From Primula veris (taxonomy: Eukaryota > Streptophyta > Magnoliopsida > Ericales > Primulaceae), in NCBI GenBank assembly GCA_963682055.1, contig OY821744.1:1555001-1619000 (forward strand): a DNA stretch of 64,000 nt, given 5' to 3'. The notes under the pieces were generated by a model. That model was not told where the DNA came from and did no database searches. It saw nothing but the letters and a program-made list of their open reading frames with translations. The translations under genes were made by a program, and so were the position numbers. Of the stretch, positions 1 through 10,814 are shown in pieces. How positions within the stretch are numbered: the stretch's first letter is position 1; every line of letters starts with the position of its first letter.

Positions 1-2313
1 AACCTTAGGTGAAAAATGAGTGATGAATAACAACTAGCTTTCTTTGCAAAAAAGGTGTACAAGAAGTTTTATAAGAAAAAGGAGGATGATACTGGTTCAT
101 CTAAAAACTTTCAGAAAAAGGATAACCAGTTTAAGACATAGTCTAGGTTCAATAATAACTCTACAGGAAAGTGGAATTCCAAAGAAAGGGATAACAAAGA
201 ATACAAATCTAAAGAGATTCAGTGTAGAGAATGTAGAGGTTTTGGTCATATTCAGGCTGAGTGTGCAAACACTTTAAAAAGAAACAAAAATGCTTATATA
301 ACCACTCATAGTGATAGTGATTCTGAGAGTAACAGTGATGAAGAGGATGGTTCCAATTTTGTTAATTTCATGGGAATAATCACTGAAAAAGAACCTACTT
401 ATGAAAGTGACTGTGAGCAGGTTTCAACCCCAGTTACAACTGCCTGTGAAACATATAGCAGTGATGAGGAAGAGCCTTCTGATGAAAACATTACTAAGCA
501 ATACCTTGTTCTGTATGAAAAGTATAAATGTCTGAGTAAACAATCCTTGATCATAAGCAAACTGAATGTTGATCTAAAGGATGAGGTTAAAAGTCTTACT
601 GAGAAGCTTAAATTACAACTGGCTGAACTTACTGAAACTAAAAAGATAATAAAATTGCTGAATGTTTCTGCTTCAGATAAATTAGATGACATGCTGTCAT
701 ATTCTAGAGGCTCCAAAGATATCAGTGGTCTAGGTTACTATGGTGGTAAGAGTACAGGAAAAACTACTTTTATTGAAGCTGTTGCTAAAGCTAAAACTCA
801 TGATTTTGACCACAAGGTTAGAAGCTCAGTTGCAACCAGAGTTGCAACCATGAATAAACTGAATAGCTTTAGGGATAAAAATAACTTTAGGTTGAAGTTG
901 TGTAATTTCTGTAAAAAACCTGGTCATTCTGAAATCCAGTGTTATTTAAAAAGAAACATAAAGTATATTTCCCAGAAAACCTGGTTGGCTTCTGTCAATA
1001 AAAATTTGAAATGGGTCTGGAAAGTTAAAGAAAAAGCAACTTTAGTTGCTAACAACAAAGCTGTTATTAACTCTTTGAATGCTGTTACTTCTAATGATTG
1101 GTATTTTGACAGTGGATGCTCTAAGCATATGACAGGTACTGCAAGTCTCCTAAAAAATGTCACCATTCTTACAGGTAACACTGTTGTGTTTGGAGGTGGA
1201 GATACAGGTAAAATTGTTGGTAAAGGTACCTTAAACAAACCTGGAATGCCTAATATTGAGGATGTTTTTCTTGTAGATGGTCTAAAAGCTAATCTTATTA
1301 GTATCAGTCAACTCTGTGATAATGAAATGACTGTTAAATTTGACAAAGAAAGGTGTCTAATTACTAATCTTAACAATGATTTAATCATGACTGGAGTTAG
1401 ATCAACCAACAGCTGCTATGTGTTTGAAAAAGCTGAAAAAGAATTTCCTCAAAGTAGGTGTAATCAAGCCATTACTAATAATGTAGATATTTGGCATAAA
1501 AGACTTGGGCATGTGAATTACAAAACTTTAGATAAGCTTGTCAAAAAGGAATTGATAAGAGGAATTCCTAAACTTAGTGCTAAAACTCAAAGTGTCTGTG
1601 GTGATTGTGCTATAGGCAAACAAACCAAAAGTATTCACAAAAGTACTAGTCAAATCTACACTAAGAGAGTCTTAGAACTTCTTCACATTTACTTGATGGG
1701 TCCTATGCAAACTGCTAGTATAGGTGGTAAGAAGTACATTTTGGTAGTTGTAGATGATTTCTCTAGATACTCTTGGGTAGTGTTCTTAAAGGATAAGTCT
1801 GAAAATTTTGAACTATTCAAAACTCTGTGCTTAAAACTGCAACTTGAAAAAGGTTCCACTAGTGGTAATATTGCTAGGATTAGAAGTGATCATGGAACTG
1901 AATTTGAAAACATCAAGTTTAGAGAATTTTGCAACTCCTTAGGTATAAGTCATGAGTTCTCTGCTCCTAAGACTCCACAGCAAAATGGCATAGTTGAAAG
2001 GAAAAATAGAACCATTCAGGAAATGGCTAGAGTAATGCTTAACTCTAAGAAACTTGCCAACAGATTTTGGGCTGAAGCTGTTAATACTGCCTGTCATATA
2101 GTTAATAGAGTTTATATTACTAAAGGTACTTCCATGACAGCTTATGAAATATGGAAAGGTAGAAAACCCAATGTAAAGTATTTTCAAGTTTTTGGATGTG
2201 TTTGCTACATTCTAAGAGATAGAGAGCATCTTGGTAAATTTGACTCTAAAAGTGATAAAGGGATTTTTCTTGGTTATGCTCAGAATAGTAGATCATTTAG
2301 AGTCTTCAATTAA
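1..2313 (+). pseudogene. gag-protease-integrase part of the Sirevirus-like polyprotein, broken
   Basis: A single reading frame (frame 1) carries the end of gag, protease and integrase. It is interrupted by stops at 10-12, 28-30 and 139-141 and closed by TAA at 2311-2313; the longest open stretch from an ATG starts at 370. The two knuckles read CRECRGFGHIQAEC and CNFCKKPGHSEIQC. A Glu/Lys-rich probable coiled segment lies between them. Protease has WYFDSGCSKHMTG. Integrase has WHKRLGH, then CGDCAIGKQTK, and later RSDHGTEF and PQQNGIVERKNR, which hold the second Asp and the Glu of the DDE triad. The first Asp position (codon 1690-1692) is Tyr, in LLHIYLMGP. The TAA at 2311 follows SFRVFN, and the frame continues unchanged after it, so it looks like a simple nonsense mutation. 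Confidence 0.88.
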
Positions 2314-2328
2314 AGAACAAACTGTGTT

Positions 2329-4242
2329 ATGGAATCTTATAATGTGTTATTTGATGACCTAAAAACTGTTGATGAGATTACAGGTGATGATGAACAGGCT
2401 GAGACTACAGAAAAAGAGAAAGAAGAAACTCAACAAACTGGAAGTTCCAGAGTGGTTGGAAGTCCAGTTGCAACTGAGGTTATAACTGAGGTTGGAACTG
2501 AGGTTGGAACCGCAGTTGAAACCCAGAATGCTGCTGAATCTGAAGAAGAAGAAGAAAGTTCTCATGCTCAGTCAACTAGCAGGCCTCGCTATGTAAGGAC
2601 TCGGAAAAATCATTCTCTTGACAATGTCATAGGAGAAGTTACTTCAGGTATGAAAACCAGAGGTAAAAGAAATAATATTGTTCACTTTGCTTGTTATATC
2701 TCTCAGTTAGAACCTAAGAATATAAAAGAAGCTCTAGAAGATAGTGAATGGATTCTAGCTATGCAGGATGAATTGGCTCAATTTGAGAGAAATGATGTAT
2801 GGACTTTAGTACCCAGACCTTCTAATAAAAATGTTATAGGGACTAAATGGATTTTTAGAAATAAAAGTGATGAGGATGGAGTGATTATCAGGAATAAAGC
2901 TAGGTTGGTAGCTCAGGGTTATACACAAATTGAGGGAATTGACTTTGATGAAACCTTTGCTCCTGTAGCTAGAATTGAATCCATTAGAATGCTACTATCT
3001 CTTGCATGTCTGTATGATTTTAAACTGTTTCAACTTGACATAAAGAGTGCTTTTCTTAATGGTGTGATTAATGAAGAGGTTTATGTCTGTCAACCTAAGG
3101 GATTTGAAGATCCTAACTTTCCTGAGCATGTTTATTTGCTGAAAAAGGCCTTGTATGGTCTTAAGCAAGCCCCTAGAGCTTGGTATGATAGATTAACCAA
3201 GTTTTTGCTTGAAAAAGGTTTTAAAAGAGGGGGAGTTGATAAAACTCTGTTTACAAAGAAAACTACAAAGGATATAATTGTTGCTCAAATATATGTTGAT
3301 GGCATTGTGTTTGGCTCATCTTCTAATAAGAGGATAGAAGAATTCATTTCTGATATGAAAAATGAATTTGAAATGAGTGGTGGAGGTGAATTGACTTACT
3401 TTCTAGGATTGCAAGTTAAACAGAATGAGAAAGGGATTTTTCTATGTCAAAGTAAGTATGCAGACAATCTTGTTAAGAAGTTTGGTCTAAGTGAGAGTAA
3501 AGAAAAGAGAACTCCTATGAGTACTACCCTTAAACTGTCTAAAAATGATAAAGGAAAAAGTGTTTGTCCCAGTCTTTATAGATCCATGATTGGAAGTTTG
3601 CTGTATTTAACTGCTAGTAGACCAGACCTTTGCTTAAGTGTAGGAGTTTGTGCCAGATATCAAGCAAATCCTTTAGAACCTCATCTTCTAGCTGTCAAAA
3701 GAATTCTAAGGTATGTAAAAGGAACACCTCATCTAGGCCTATGGTATTCTAAAGATACAAACCATTTTCTTAGTGGCTACTGTGATGCAGATTGGGCAGG
3801 AAACATAGATGATAGAAAGAGTACTTCTGGTGGTTGTTTTTATTTTGGAAACAATCTTGTTTCTTGGTTCAGTAAAAAGCAAAATTGCATATCTTTATCT
3901 ACTGCTGAGGCAGAATATATTGCAGCTGGAAGTGGATGCACTCAACTAATTTGGATGAAACAGATGTTAACTGATTATAATGTTAAACAAGAGATATTAA
4001 CTCTGTTTTGTGATAACAAAAGTGCTATAGATTTAGCTAAAAATCCAGTTCAACATTCCAGAACCAAACATATTGATCTAAGGCATCATTTTATTAGAGA
4101 ACTAGTTGAAGAAAAGAGCTTAATTTTAGAACATGTTTCAACTGAAAGACAACTAGCGGATATTTTCACTAAGCCCCTTGATACAAACAAGTTTGAATCA
4201 TTAAGAAGTGACATAGGGGTATGTCATTATCAATCTAATTGA
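2329..4242 (+). pseudogene. reverse transcriptase-RNase H part of the Sirevirus-like polyprotein, inactive
   Basis: This 637-codon open stretch is in the same frame as the upstream part and continues it after the stop at 2311. A Glu/Thr-rich linker (about residues 1-100, with repeated TEVGT-type peptides) is followed by RT (KARLVAQGYTQIEGIDFDET, FQLDIKSAFLNG, KKALYGLKQAPRAWYDRL) and RNase H (GYCDADWAGNIDDRKSTSG, STAEAEYIA, RTKHIDLRHHFIRE, ADIFTKPL). The RT catalytic box, normally YVDD, reads YVDG because codon 3301-3303 is GGC. The second catalytic Asp is therefore lost. This independent lesion, together with the integrase Tyr and the stops, makes this copy non-autonomous beyond doubt. Confidence 0.9.
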
Positions 4243-5616
4243 ATATTCTTGCTAAATATGTCTGTATTGAGTACCTTCAATAATTTTTACTTCTAAGGCT
4301 AAGTCTTACTTGAGCTATGATGTTTTTGTTTTGAAAAAGCCGCTTTTTGGTGTCTCAAAAACAGATGTGAGGTAACTTGTCCTTGAAAACCTCTCTGGTA
4401 ATAGAGTTGCTAGCACAAAGTGCATTTTTTTGGTTGGTTGCAAGTTAAGTTGCAACATCAGTTGAAACCTCATGCTTTCAATAGCTGGTTGGAAGTACAG
4501 TTACAACACCGGTTGAAACCTCGTGTTAAAAATACTGGTTGTAAGCTCAGTTGCAACATCAGTTGAAACCTCAGTCTATATTATAAATGTCAAGACAAAG
4601 TCTTGTAAAATTTTGACATCACTTATACTCTTTCCTTGATGAGGTCATCAGACTAGTTTTTGTGTAGAGATAAAAACGGATTTGCTCAATATAAGCTCCT
4701 GAAATCTAATCTTTATTAGAGCTATTCAATGATAAACATATTTTCTTGGGTAAATTGCTAGATTTTTGTTTTTCTGAAAAATTAGATATCTTTTAAATGT
4801 TTTTTTTGTTTTAATATGTTCAAAATTCTTTCCTAAGCTTCAACTTTTGAATTTTCAAATTTTGGATCAATCTGTTTTGCAAAAGGAATGTTTATCTGTA
4901 TATTTGGCTGGATTTATCTGTCCTTCGTGATCTTGCTGTGATTTCTTTAAACTGATTGATAAAATATTTCCTAATTTTTCGCCAAAATCTGTTTCATAAT
5001 TGATTTGCATGTATCTCTTTCCAATTACAAAAGGATATGGACTTTATTGCTATTTATACTAAACTCTTTTTAATATCCCAAAACAATCACAATTATCAGT
5101 ATTACTCTCTCTCTCTCTCTTTCTATTAACCAAAAATCCTAGTTTAATGAGGTTGATCCTAGGTTCTGGAGTAGAAAAACGTATAGGAGGTTTAGGGCCT
5201 TTGCTGGTAGGGAAATTCACTGTGAAAGGAAGCTTAGTTTGGTTACTAGTTTGTCTGGCTTATGACAAATAGGGGGAGATGAGTTTATGGTTCACTTTAA
5301 TGTTTACAGTTTCAAGCTTTAATTTCAATGTCAAACTTTATGTTGCTGTTTTAAAGTTCAGTTACAATTGCTGTATTAAGACTACTCTGTGCCAGCATTG
5401 TTTTTGAAATTGAATCTGTTCTGAAACTCTGTGAATGGATATATTCTGTGCTTATATGATACCTGCTATTCTAACTTGCAGGGGGAGCTAAATAGGTGTT
5501 ACAAAAGTACTGATAAATGAAATACATAAAAAAACTGTACTGCTAACTATTTGCAGGTGGATTAGTTTTTATATAAACTTAGATGATTTGTCAAAACCAA
5601 TGACAAAAGGGGAGAT
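4243..5616 (+). other. Non-coding internal region of the Sirevirus-like element with polypurine tracts
   Basis: No reading frame of note lies here. It holds a cluster of GTTGCAAC/TCAGTTGCAACC-type motifs (about 4430-4580), a CT-rich run near 5105-5122, and purine tracts near 5270 (ATAGGGGGAGATGAG), 5480 (GCAGGGGGAGC) and just before the LTR (5605-5616, AAAAGGGGAGAT). Only the last directly abuts the LTR and should be the working plus-strand primer. Multiple polypurine tracts in this location are a known trait of Sireviruses. Confidence 0.75.
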
Positions 5617-6826
5617 TGTTAGGACCATATTTCTGGTCTAAATTCTACTTGTTGTCTAATGGTTTTCACTAAATAATCCTATCTGTTTATTATGAACTAA
5701 GACAGGTGTTGTTAGCTTTCAAGCAATGTTGCAACCTCAGTTACAACCTATGTTGATAGGTTTCTAGTAATGTTGCAAGCTCAGTTACAACCACAGTTAC
5801 AACCTGCTTAGACAGCATTGGAGGTTTCAAGTAATGTTGCAACCTCAGTTGCAACCTCAGTTGCAACCTGCTGTTCAGCAGAATTCTGTCTAGTTCTGTT
5901 ATTCTGCATAACTGTTCTTTATTAATAATTATTTGTTTTAAAGTATGCAGGATATATTCTCATATGATCTTAACAGGTTTAGTATGCGTTTATTGAGAAT
6001 ATCAAAGTGGTAAGGAAAGATTTCCTAAAAGATATAAAGAGATTAGTTTATAAGGTTATGTTTCCTTTAAATATGTATCTCTATTCTTATGCTTGTCCTT
6101 ATCACTTGTTTCAATCTTTTGTTCCTTATCTATATTCAGTATAATTCGTTTAAAGATTGAATGTAATATGGAGTTATGTGTTTCATATATATATGGAAAG
6201 ATATTATCTCTAAAAGATATTATCTTTATATGTTTTCTAGTTATAGGAAAAGACTAACTCCTATTTCCAAACTAGTTATTTAACAGGTATTAACTTATGA
6301 AGATTGGAGTCAATCCTACGCTGAAGAGTTTGCTCATACATGGAAAGATTGAAGCCAATCAAAAACAAGTCAAAGCAATCATAAAAGATTTTGAAGCAAG
6401 AAGATTGTTTTACTTGTATAAATAGTTGATAACCTAGCTTGTAAAATGTGTGTGTTCTAAATTATAAAGAACCCATTCTTGAGAGAATACACGTGAGCTT
6501 TAAATAAGAAAACAATGGTGGGATGCCATTGATTTATATTTGATAGTTATAGAGTAGGAGCAATATAGAGATAGGCAGAAAAACCTAGAGGGAGTCTAAG
6601 AGTTTTTCATTAAGACTTGAGTCCTATATTGTAAGCTTTTATAATATCATAATCTGGGTAAGTGCCCCGGAGAGGTAGCCTAGTTAGGTGAACTCCGTTG
6701 TTAAATGTGCTTGTGTTCACTTTAAGTACATTTAACGTTTTACAGTTCTGTCCATTAAATACACTTGGTTCCAACCTGTGGTTACAACCTCACTTGAAAC
6801 CTAACTGCAAAACTGCAACTAGAACA
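5617..6826 (+). repeat. 3' LTR of the Sirevirus-like element
   Basis: It starts TGTTAGGACC immediately after the polypurine tract AAAAGGGGAGAT and ends CTAGAACA at 6826, giving TGTT...AACA ends and a length near 1210 bases. A TATA box (TATAAATA, 6417-6424) sits about two thirds in. Palindromic GTTGCAAC motifs cluster at 5728-5867. The right edge is supported by the sequence to the right, which aligns with the 3' end of the F-box gene at 18.3 kb. The left LTR is outside, so the edge cannot be confirmed by LTR comparison. Confidence 0.75.
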
Positions 6827-7310
6827 GCGGATAGGAATTTCAAAAGTGCTTCAAGAGTTTCCGAAGGAAGAGTTTCAACATAGAAATTCTTCCAGCTATA
6901 CTGATGCCTTTCCGTTCATATCGACTCTATGTCCTATTTGACCAATCCAAACAAGTGGACATCTTGAGTGGAGTGGAAAGTACCTTATGTGTGCTTTCAT
7001 TTAAACTGTGTTGTTTTTCATATTTTCTATTTTGGTGCTTCTCTTTAAAGCACGGAACAACGAATTTTGGTTTTGGTTTATCTTTTTGCAAAGCTATTGG
7101 CTTATTTCATCTGAAATATTGACATTCTATCAGAGCGATTTCAACTTCTAGCAGCTCTGATGGCTTGTGTGTATTAGGAGTATAATCAATCCGTTAAATT
7201 TTTTTTTCTTTTCCAAATAATCAATGAATCTGTTATCATGTCAAGGTTTTATATATGCTACAATCTTTTTTTTTGAAATGTTTTGCCGTTGTTTATGTTA
7301 AACAGATTGA
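6827..7310 (+). pseudogene. 3' end of a disrupted F-box gene, paralogue of the gene at 17.2 kb
   Basis: From just after the LTR, this sequence aligns base for base with the end of the F-box gene ending at 18429, through the stop codon (TGA 6939-6941) and about 370 bases of 3' flank. Matching stretches include GTGCTTCAAGAGTTTCC, GATGCCTTTCCGTTCAT and ATGTCAAGGTTTTATATATG. The last 31 codons stay open in the paralogous frame (VLQEFPKEEF..., ending FISTLCPI) with one extra A near 6845 shifting what precedes. The rest of the gene is replaced by the retrotransposon or lies outside the window. This is direct evidence that the Sirevirus inserted into the last part of an F-box coding region. Confidence 0.85.
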
Positions 7311-7929
7311 TTTGGAGCCATCACTCTGGAAGATTATTTTTTCACAGTTGTTCCTATTAACATAATTTCTGATTCTTGTTTGAGTTGGTTTGTTTGGATG
7401 GTGTACAAATGCTATCTCGAGACCCTCTTCGCCTCTTTTAGCCAATCCAGTGTCTTAGTTCTTCTGGAAAATGCTACTACAAGCCAAGAACCTCTTGAAC
7501 ATTTTTCAAAAACTTTACCAGCTAAGACACAAATACAAAAAACGATGAGACAGTACTTGATCAACTTTCAACTCGAAAGCACGAGAAGGGTGAACCTGAG
7601 AAGCTATTTGATATTTATATGTTTAATTACCTAGTAATCTGTAGCATAGGTTTGGTAATTTTATGGATCACAATCCAATTGTTTTCAATGTGTTAACTGC
7701 GAGGATGGGAAACGAAACGAGAAACGGAAACATGAAAAAAAATCTAAAATTTATAACTGTGAGAGAATAAAATCCCTCTGTTCAACGGAAACGAGAACAA
7801 AATATCAACATCGCCTCTGTCTAAATCAAAAGCTAAAAGGAAAATTTGTTATGATAAATTGCTTATTCATCTCTAAATAGAACAAGTGATCAAAGTAAGA
7901 TAAGAAAAGCTGCTATAATATCAAACGAT
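7311..7929. other. Intergenic DNA, no gene seen
   Basis: AT-rich sequence with short open frames only. The stretch 7400-7620 has slightly higher coding-like composition but is broken by stops in every forward frame, and I do not recognise it. It lies between the remnant of a plus-strand F-box gene and the relic flank of a minus-strand one. Confidence 0.5.
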
Positions 7930-8085
7930 TAACAATAAAAAAACTAATGAAGCAACATAAGAAATCCTGAATAATAAAAACCCGGTCGAGTCAAACTTGC
8001 AAGAACAAAGAACGATAAAAACAGGTACTTATGGCTAATGCCTTCTGGTTAATCAATTAAAAAGAAAACGGGATGCGCTGAAGGA
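7930..8085 (-). repeat. Relic 3' flank of a minus-strand F-box gene
   Basis: This stretch matches the sequence just downstream of the two minus-strand F-box copies: compare 25340-25500 and 20815-20895. Shared pieces include ACTTATGGCTAATGCC, GCCTTCTGGTTAAT and AAAAAAACTAATGA. The coding part that should follow at higher coordinates is gone; the similarity fades after about 8085. It shows that a third minus-strand copy once stood here, tail to tail with the plus-strand remnant at 6.8 kb. Confidence 0.7.
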
Positions 8086-8172
8086 AGACGACTGCTCTTC
8101 AGTGAGAGGTTATGCCAACTAAAAATAGGTCATTCGAGATAGTATCAAAACGTCTTAATATCGTATATAGAA

Positions 8173-8173
<1 letters not shown>

Positions 8174-8209
<36 letters not shown>
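8174..8209. repeat. (AT)n microsatellite
   Basis: A pure AT dinucleotide run of about 36 bases, followed directly by GGTCTCTTC. It generates the Ile-Tyr runs seen in minus-strand translations here, which are not genes. Confidence 0.95.
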
Positions 8210-8211
<2 letters not shown>

Positions 8212-8613
8212 TCTCTTCAAGCATTTCCGGGGAATGATTCGATGAAGCAAAAAAAGAATGGGAATTAGGGTCATGTCTCTTGCCACAAAAGAGAGATATC
8301 TGCAGTTGTAGCATCGGTCATTGGTGAACCACTTCGACGATCCACCTTGTTCATACATTTGTCACACTAAAACTCGATGAGTGTATATAATGACTCAAGA
8401 TTAATTAATCACTCTAAATTTTGAAATTCAGCTAAGCATCTTTAGTTCACACGAGCAGGAGTGGGCGCGGCTCAGGTGGATTCCGGTTGCCACCAACCAG
8501 ACCAAAATTATTGCAAGTCAAAATTTTCAGAATTAAACATTTTATAAACCTTATTTTCATTTATATTCGGGATATATTTCATTACGGGTCGAGTTGGACT
8601 CGTAAAGAGGCTG
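8210..8613. other. Intergenic DNA left of the small Copia element
   Basis: No gene is seen. The stretch ends at the target duplication GTTAC (8614-8618). The pre-insertion sequence would continue at 13539 with TCTACCCGAAATC. Confidence 0.55.
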
Positions 8614-8618
8614 GTTAC

Positions 8619-8838
8619 TGTTAAAGTAATTGCATAAAATCAGCTTAGCATTAAAAGCCCAGCAATAAACTCTGACCATATTTGAGTTTTGAATTAGCTA
8701 AAGATTAGGATAAGTTTTTGATTATGTAATCAATCTTATTTATTGCAATTGTAAAGATCTCCTGTAATTACGCCTGGTCTTGGCTATATATTGTACTGAC
8801 TAAATTTTAATATAATCAATAAAAATACATTTTCTACA
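8619..8838 (+). repeat. 5' LTR of the small Copia element
   Basis: 220 bases, TG...CA. It contains a TATA-like TATATATT near 8784 and an AATAAAAA signal near 8820. It is followed directly by TGGTATCAG, the primer-binding site. Confidence 0.93.
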
Positions 8839-8963
8839 TGGTATCAGCCTAGGTCATAGTTCTTCTCAGTTACCTTTTTTTTTTCCTCCCCTTGTTGTTA
8901 CTTCCTTTCCTTCTTTTCCTTCTCCTTCTTCTGTTCCTTTTTCTCCTTTTTTTTTCTTCTCCT

Positions 8964-9749
8964 ATGGCCGCCTCTTCATTTTCGGCTCCTACCCAAAACA
9001 CTGCCCAATTCACCAAACTCACTGAGACAAATTATCTCACTTGGCTTCGACAAATCAAACCGTACCTACATGGTGCTAAACTCTAGGGTTATATAGATGG
9101 TTCCATACCGGAACCATATCAGACTATTGACACACCTGCTACGGCAACTGCAGCAGCTACAACTATCTCCAACACCAAATATGAAGAATGGTTCACCGTG
9201 GATCAACAAATCTTTAGTCTTATCACCACTTCTCTAACTGAGAGTGTATCGCAACTTACCATTGGATTCAACACTTCTAAAGAAATCTGGGATTGCCTCG
9301 CTCGCCACTACTCGCAACGTTCTGCAGCTAGTGCTTCTAGTCTTAAGCTACAACTTCTTGAGCTTAACAAAGGTTCCAAATCAATTGACGAGTATCTTCG
9401 TCATGCGAAGTCAATTGCTGATCAATTGGCGGCTATCAAAAAGCCGGTATCTGACGAGGATTTGGTTCTTGCAACACTCCATGGCCTTGGATCTGATTAT
9501 CTTATGCTCCGTACCGCTCTTTCCCAACACTCTTCTCTCCCTGACTTCACCGAACTTAGATCTCGCATTATGTCTTTTGATTCCCAGCAACCTCGCACTC
9601 ATGAGCACGGATCAGCCACTGCTCTCTTTCATAATAGCAATACACGTTGCGATAATCGTCCCCAATCTGGTCGGAATTTCAGTTCAAACAGCCGGAATTT
9701 TGGTCGCCCGAAAAAGTACAACAATGCACGCAACTATCAACAACACTAG
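8964..9749 (+). pseudogene. gag region of the small Copia element, two stops
   Basis: The likely start is ATGGCCGCC at 8964, after a long pyrimidine run in the leader. The frame shows the gag_pre/UBN2-like pattern LTETNYLTWLRQIKPYL, then a TAG at 9084-9086, then a helical gag core (DQQIFSLITTSLTESV, FNTSKEIWDCLARHYSQRS, KSIDEYLRHAKSIADQLA) and a Gly/Asn/Arg-rich tail ending at TAG 9747-9749. After that stop the same frame continues with a CCHC-like knuckle (CTNCHTNQHGNNQCPH) and protease. Both stops are single-base nonsense changes in an otherwise undamaged frame. Confidence 0.85.
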
Positions 9750-10814
9750 ATTGAATTTCCGTCGCCACAATTTCCTGCACAATTGCCACCATCTAATGCA
9801 TTTGGACGTTACACATTTTCCAATTCGGCCCCTCGATCTCAGCCCTCCAATGGTCTACTTGGTCCGGCTCCAATTTGGTGCACCAATTGCCACACAAATC
9901 AGCATGGAAACAATCAGTGCCCTCATCGATATCCAGGCCCAAACACTGCTGCACCTTTCGCTGGAGCTCACTTCGCGGCAGATCCTAATTGGTATCCGGA
10001 CACCGGAGCTACACATCACATGACCTCCATGCATGTCAATAATCCGCAACAATATGCTGGTCCACATAATGTTTTTATGGGTAATGGGGACTCAATGCCC
10101 ATTTCCCATACTAGTAACTTGCCCATTTCTGTAGGATCATCCAATTTTTCTTTACAAAATGTTTTTCGAATCCCTTCCATTCGTAAAAATCTGTTATCTG
10201 TTGCTCGCTTTACTAAAGACAATCAAGTTGTATTTCTTTTCGCACCTGATTATTATCAGATTTTTTGCTTACATTCCGGTTGTTTATTGTTTCAGGGCCC
10301 TTGTAAAGACGGGCTATATCCTCTTCAACTGTCGAACGTTCCTTCCACTCCACAAGCTCTTGCCACCATTCACTCTTCCATTTGGCACAAGAGACTTGGC
10401 CATCCTTCATCTGATGTCTTGTTTCGTTTAGGTTCTTCTATTGGATCTAAGATTTCTTTTCGTAATCTTTTTCATGAATGTGCTCTTAGCAAGTCTCATA
10501 AATTACCTTTCCAGTCTAATAAATTGTCTGCTCATTCTCCTTTTCATATTATTCATAGTGATGTATGGTCTTCATCCACCCCTTCTACTTGCGGTTTTAA
10601 ATATTACGTTCTTTTTACTGATGAATTTTCACGATATTCATGGGTTTATCCAATGCGCCGAAAAAATGAAGTACTTACCCATTTTCAAACTTTTGTTGCT
10701 AAAATTCAAAATCACTTTGGTGTCGTCATTAAATTTCTCCAAAGTGATAATGGCACGGAATATGTTAATAATTCATTCACTGAATACTGTAACTCTTTGG
10801 GCATTCAACAATGA
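9750..10814 (+). pseudogene. zinc knuckle-protease-integrase core of the small Copia element
   Basis: This is the same frame as gag, starting after the 9747 stop. Visible are CTNCHTNQHGNNQCPHRYPG (knuckle), NWYPDTGATHHMTS (protease DTG), IWHKRLGHPSSD (integrase HH), a single ECALSKSHK where the usual Cys-x2-Cys is expected (the first Cys appears to be Phe at 10470-10472), HSDVWSSS (first catalytic Asp) and QSDNGTEYVNN (second Asp). It ends with TGA at 10812-10814 just before the conserved TPEQNG motif, which continues in the same frame. Confidence 0.85.

Larger units (their letters stand above)
1..6826 (+). mobile_element. Sirevirus-like Ty1/Copia retrotransposon, 5' end outside window, decayed
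   Basis: The window opens inside the gag region of a large Copia element. Visible in order are two CCHC zinc knuckles (223-264 and 901-942), an aspartic protease DSG motif (1108), an integrase with the HHCC zinc domain and GKKYILVVVDDFSRYSW block, reverse transcriptase, RNase H ending at 4242, a 1.37-kb non-coding stretch with several polypurine tracts, and a 1.2-kb 3' LTR. Copia order (integrase before RT), the long untranslated region after pol, multiple AGGGGGAG-like tracts and a long LTR are typical of the Sirevirus (SIRE/Maximus) lineage. In-frame stops at 10, 28, 139 and 2311 and damaged catalytic motifs show it is dead. The 3' edge abuts an F-box gene remnant, so it inserted into that gene. 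The 5' LTR and left target duplication are not in view. Confidence 0.9.

Noticed and set aside
8099..8358. Minus-strand frames of 67-71 codons
   Set aside because: They are largely encoded by the AT microsatellite (Ile-Tyr repeats).
9244..10023. 259-codon frame overlapping gag
   Set aside because: Shadow frame of the Copia gag-pol; the real frame shows gag, CCHC and protease motifs.
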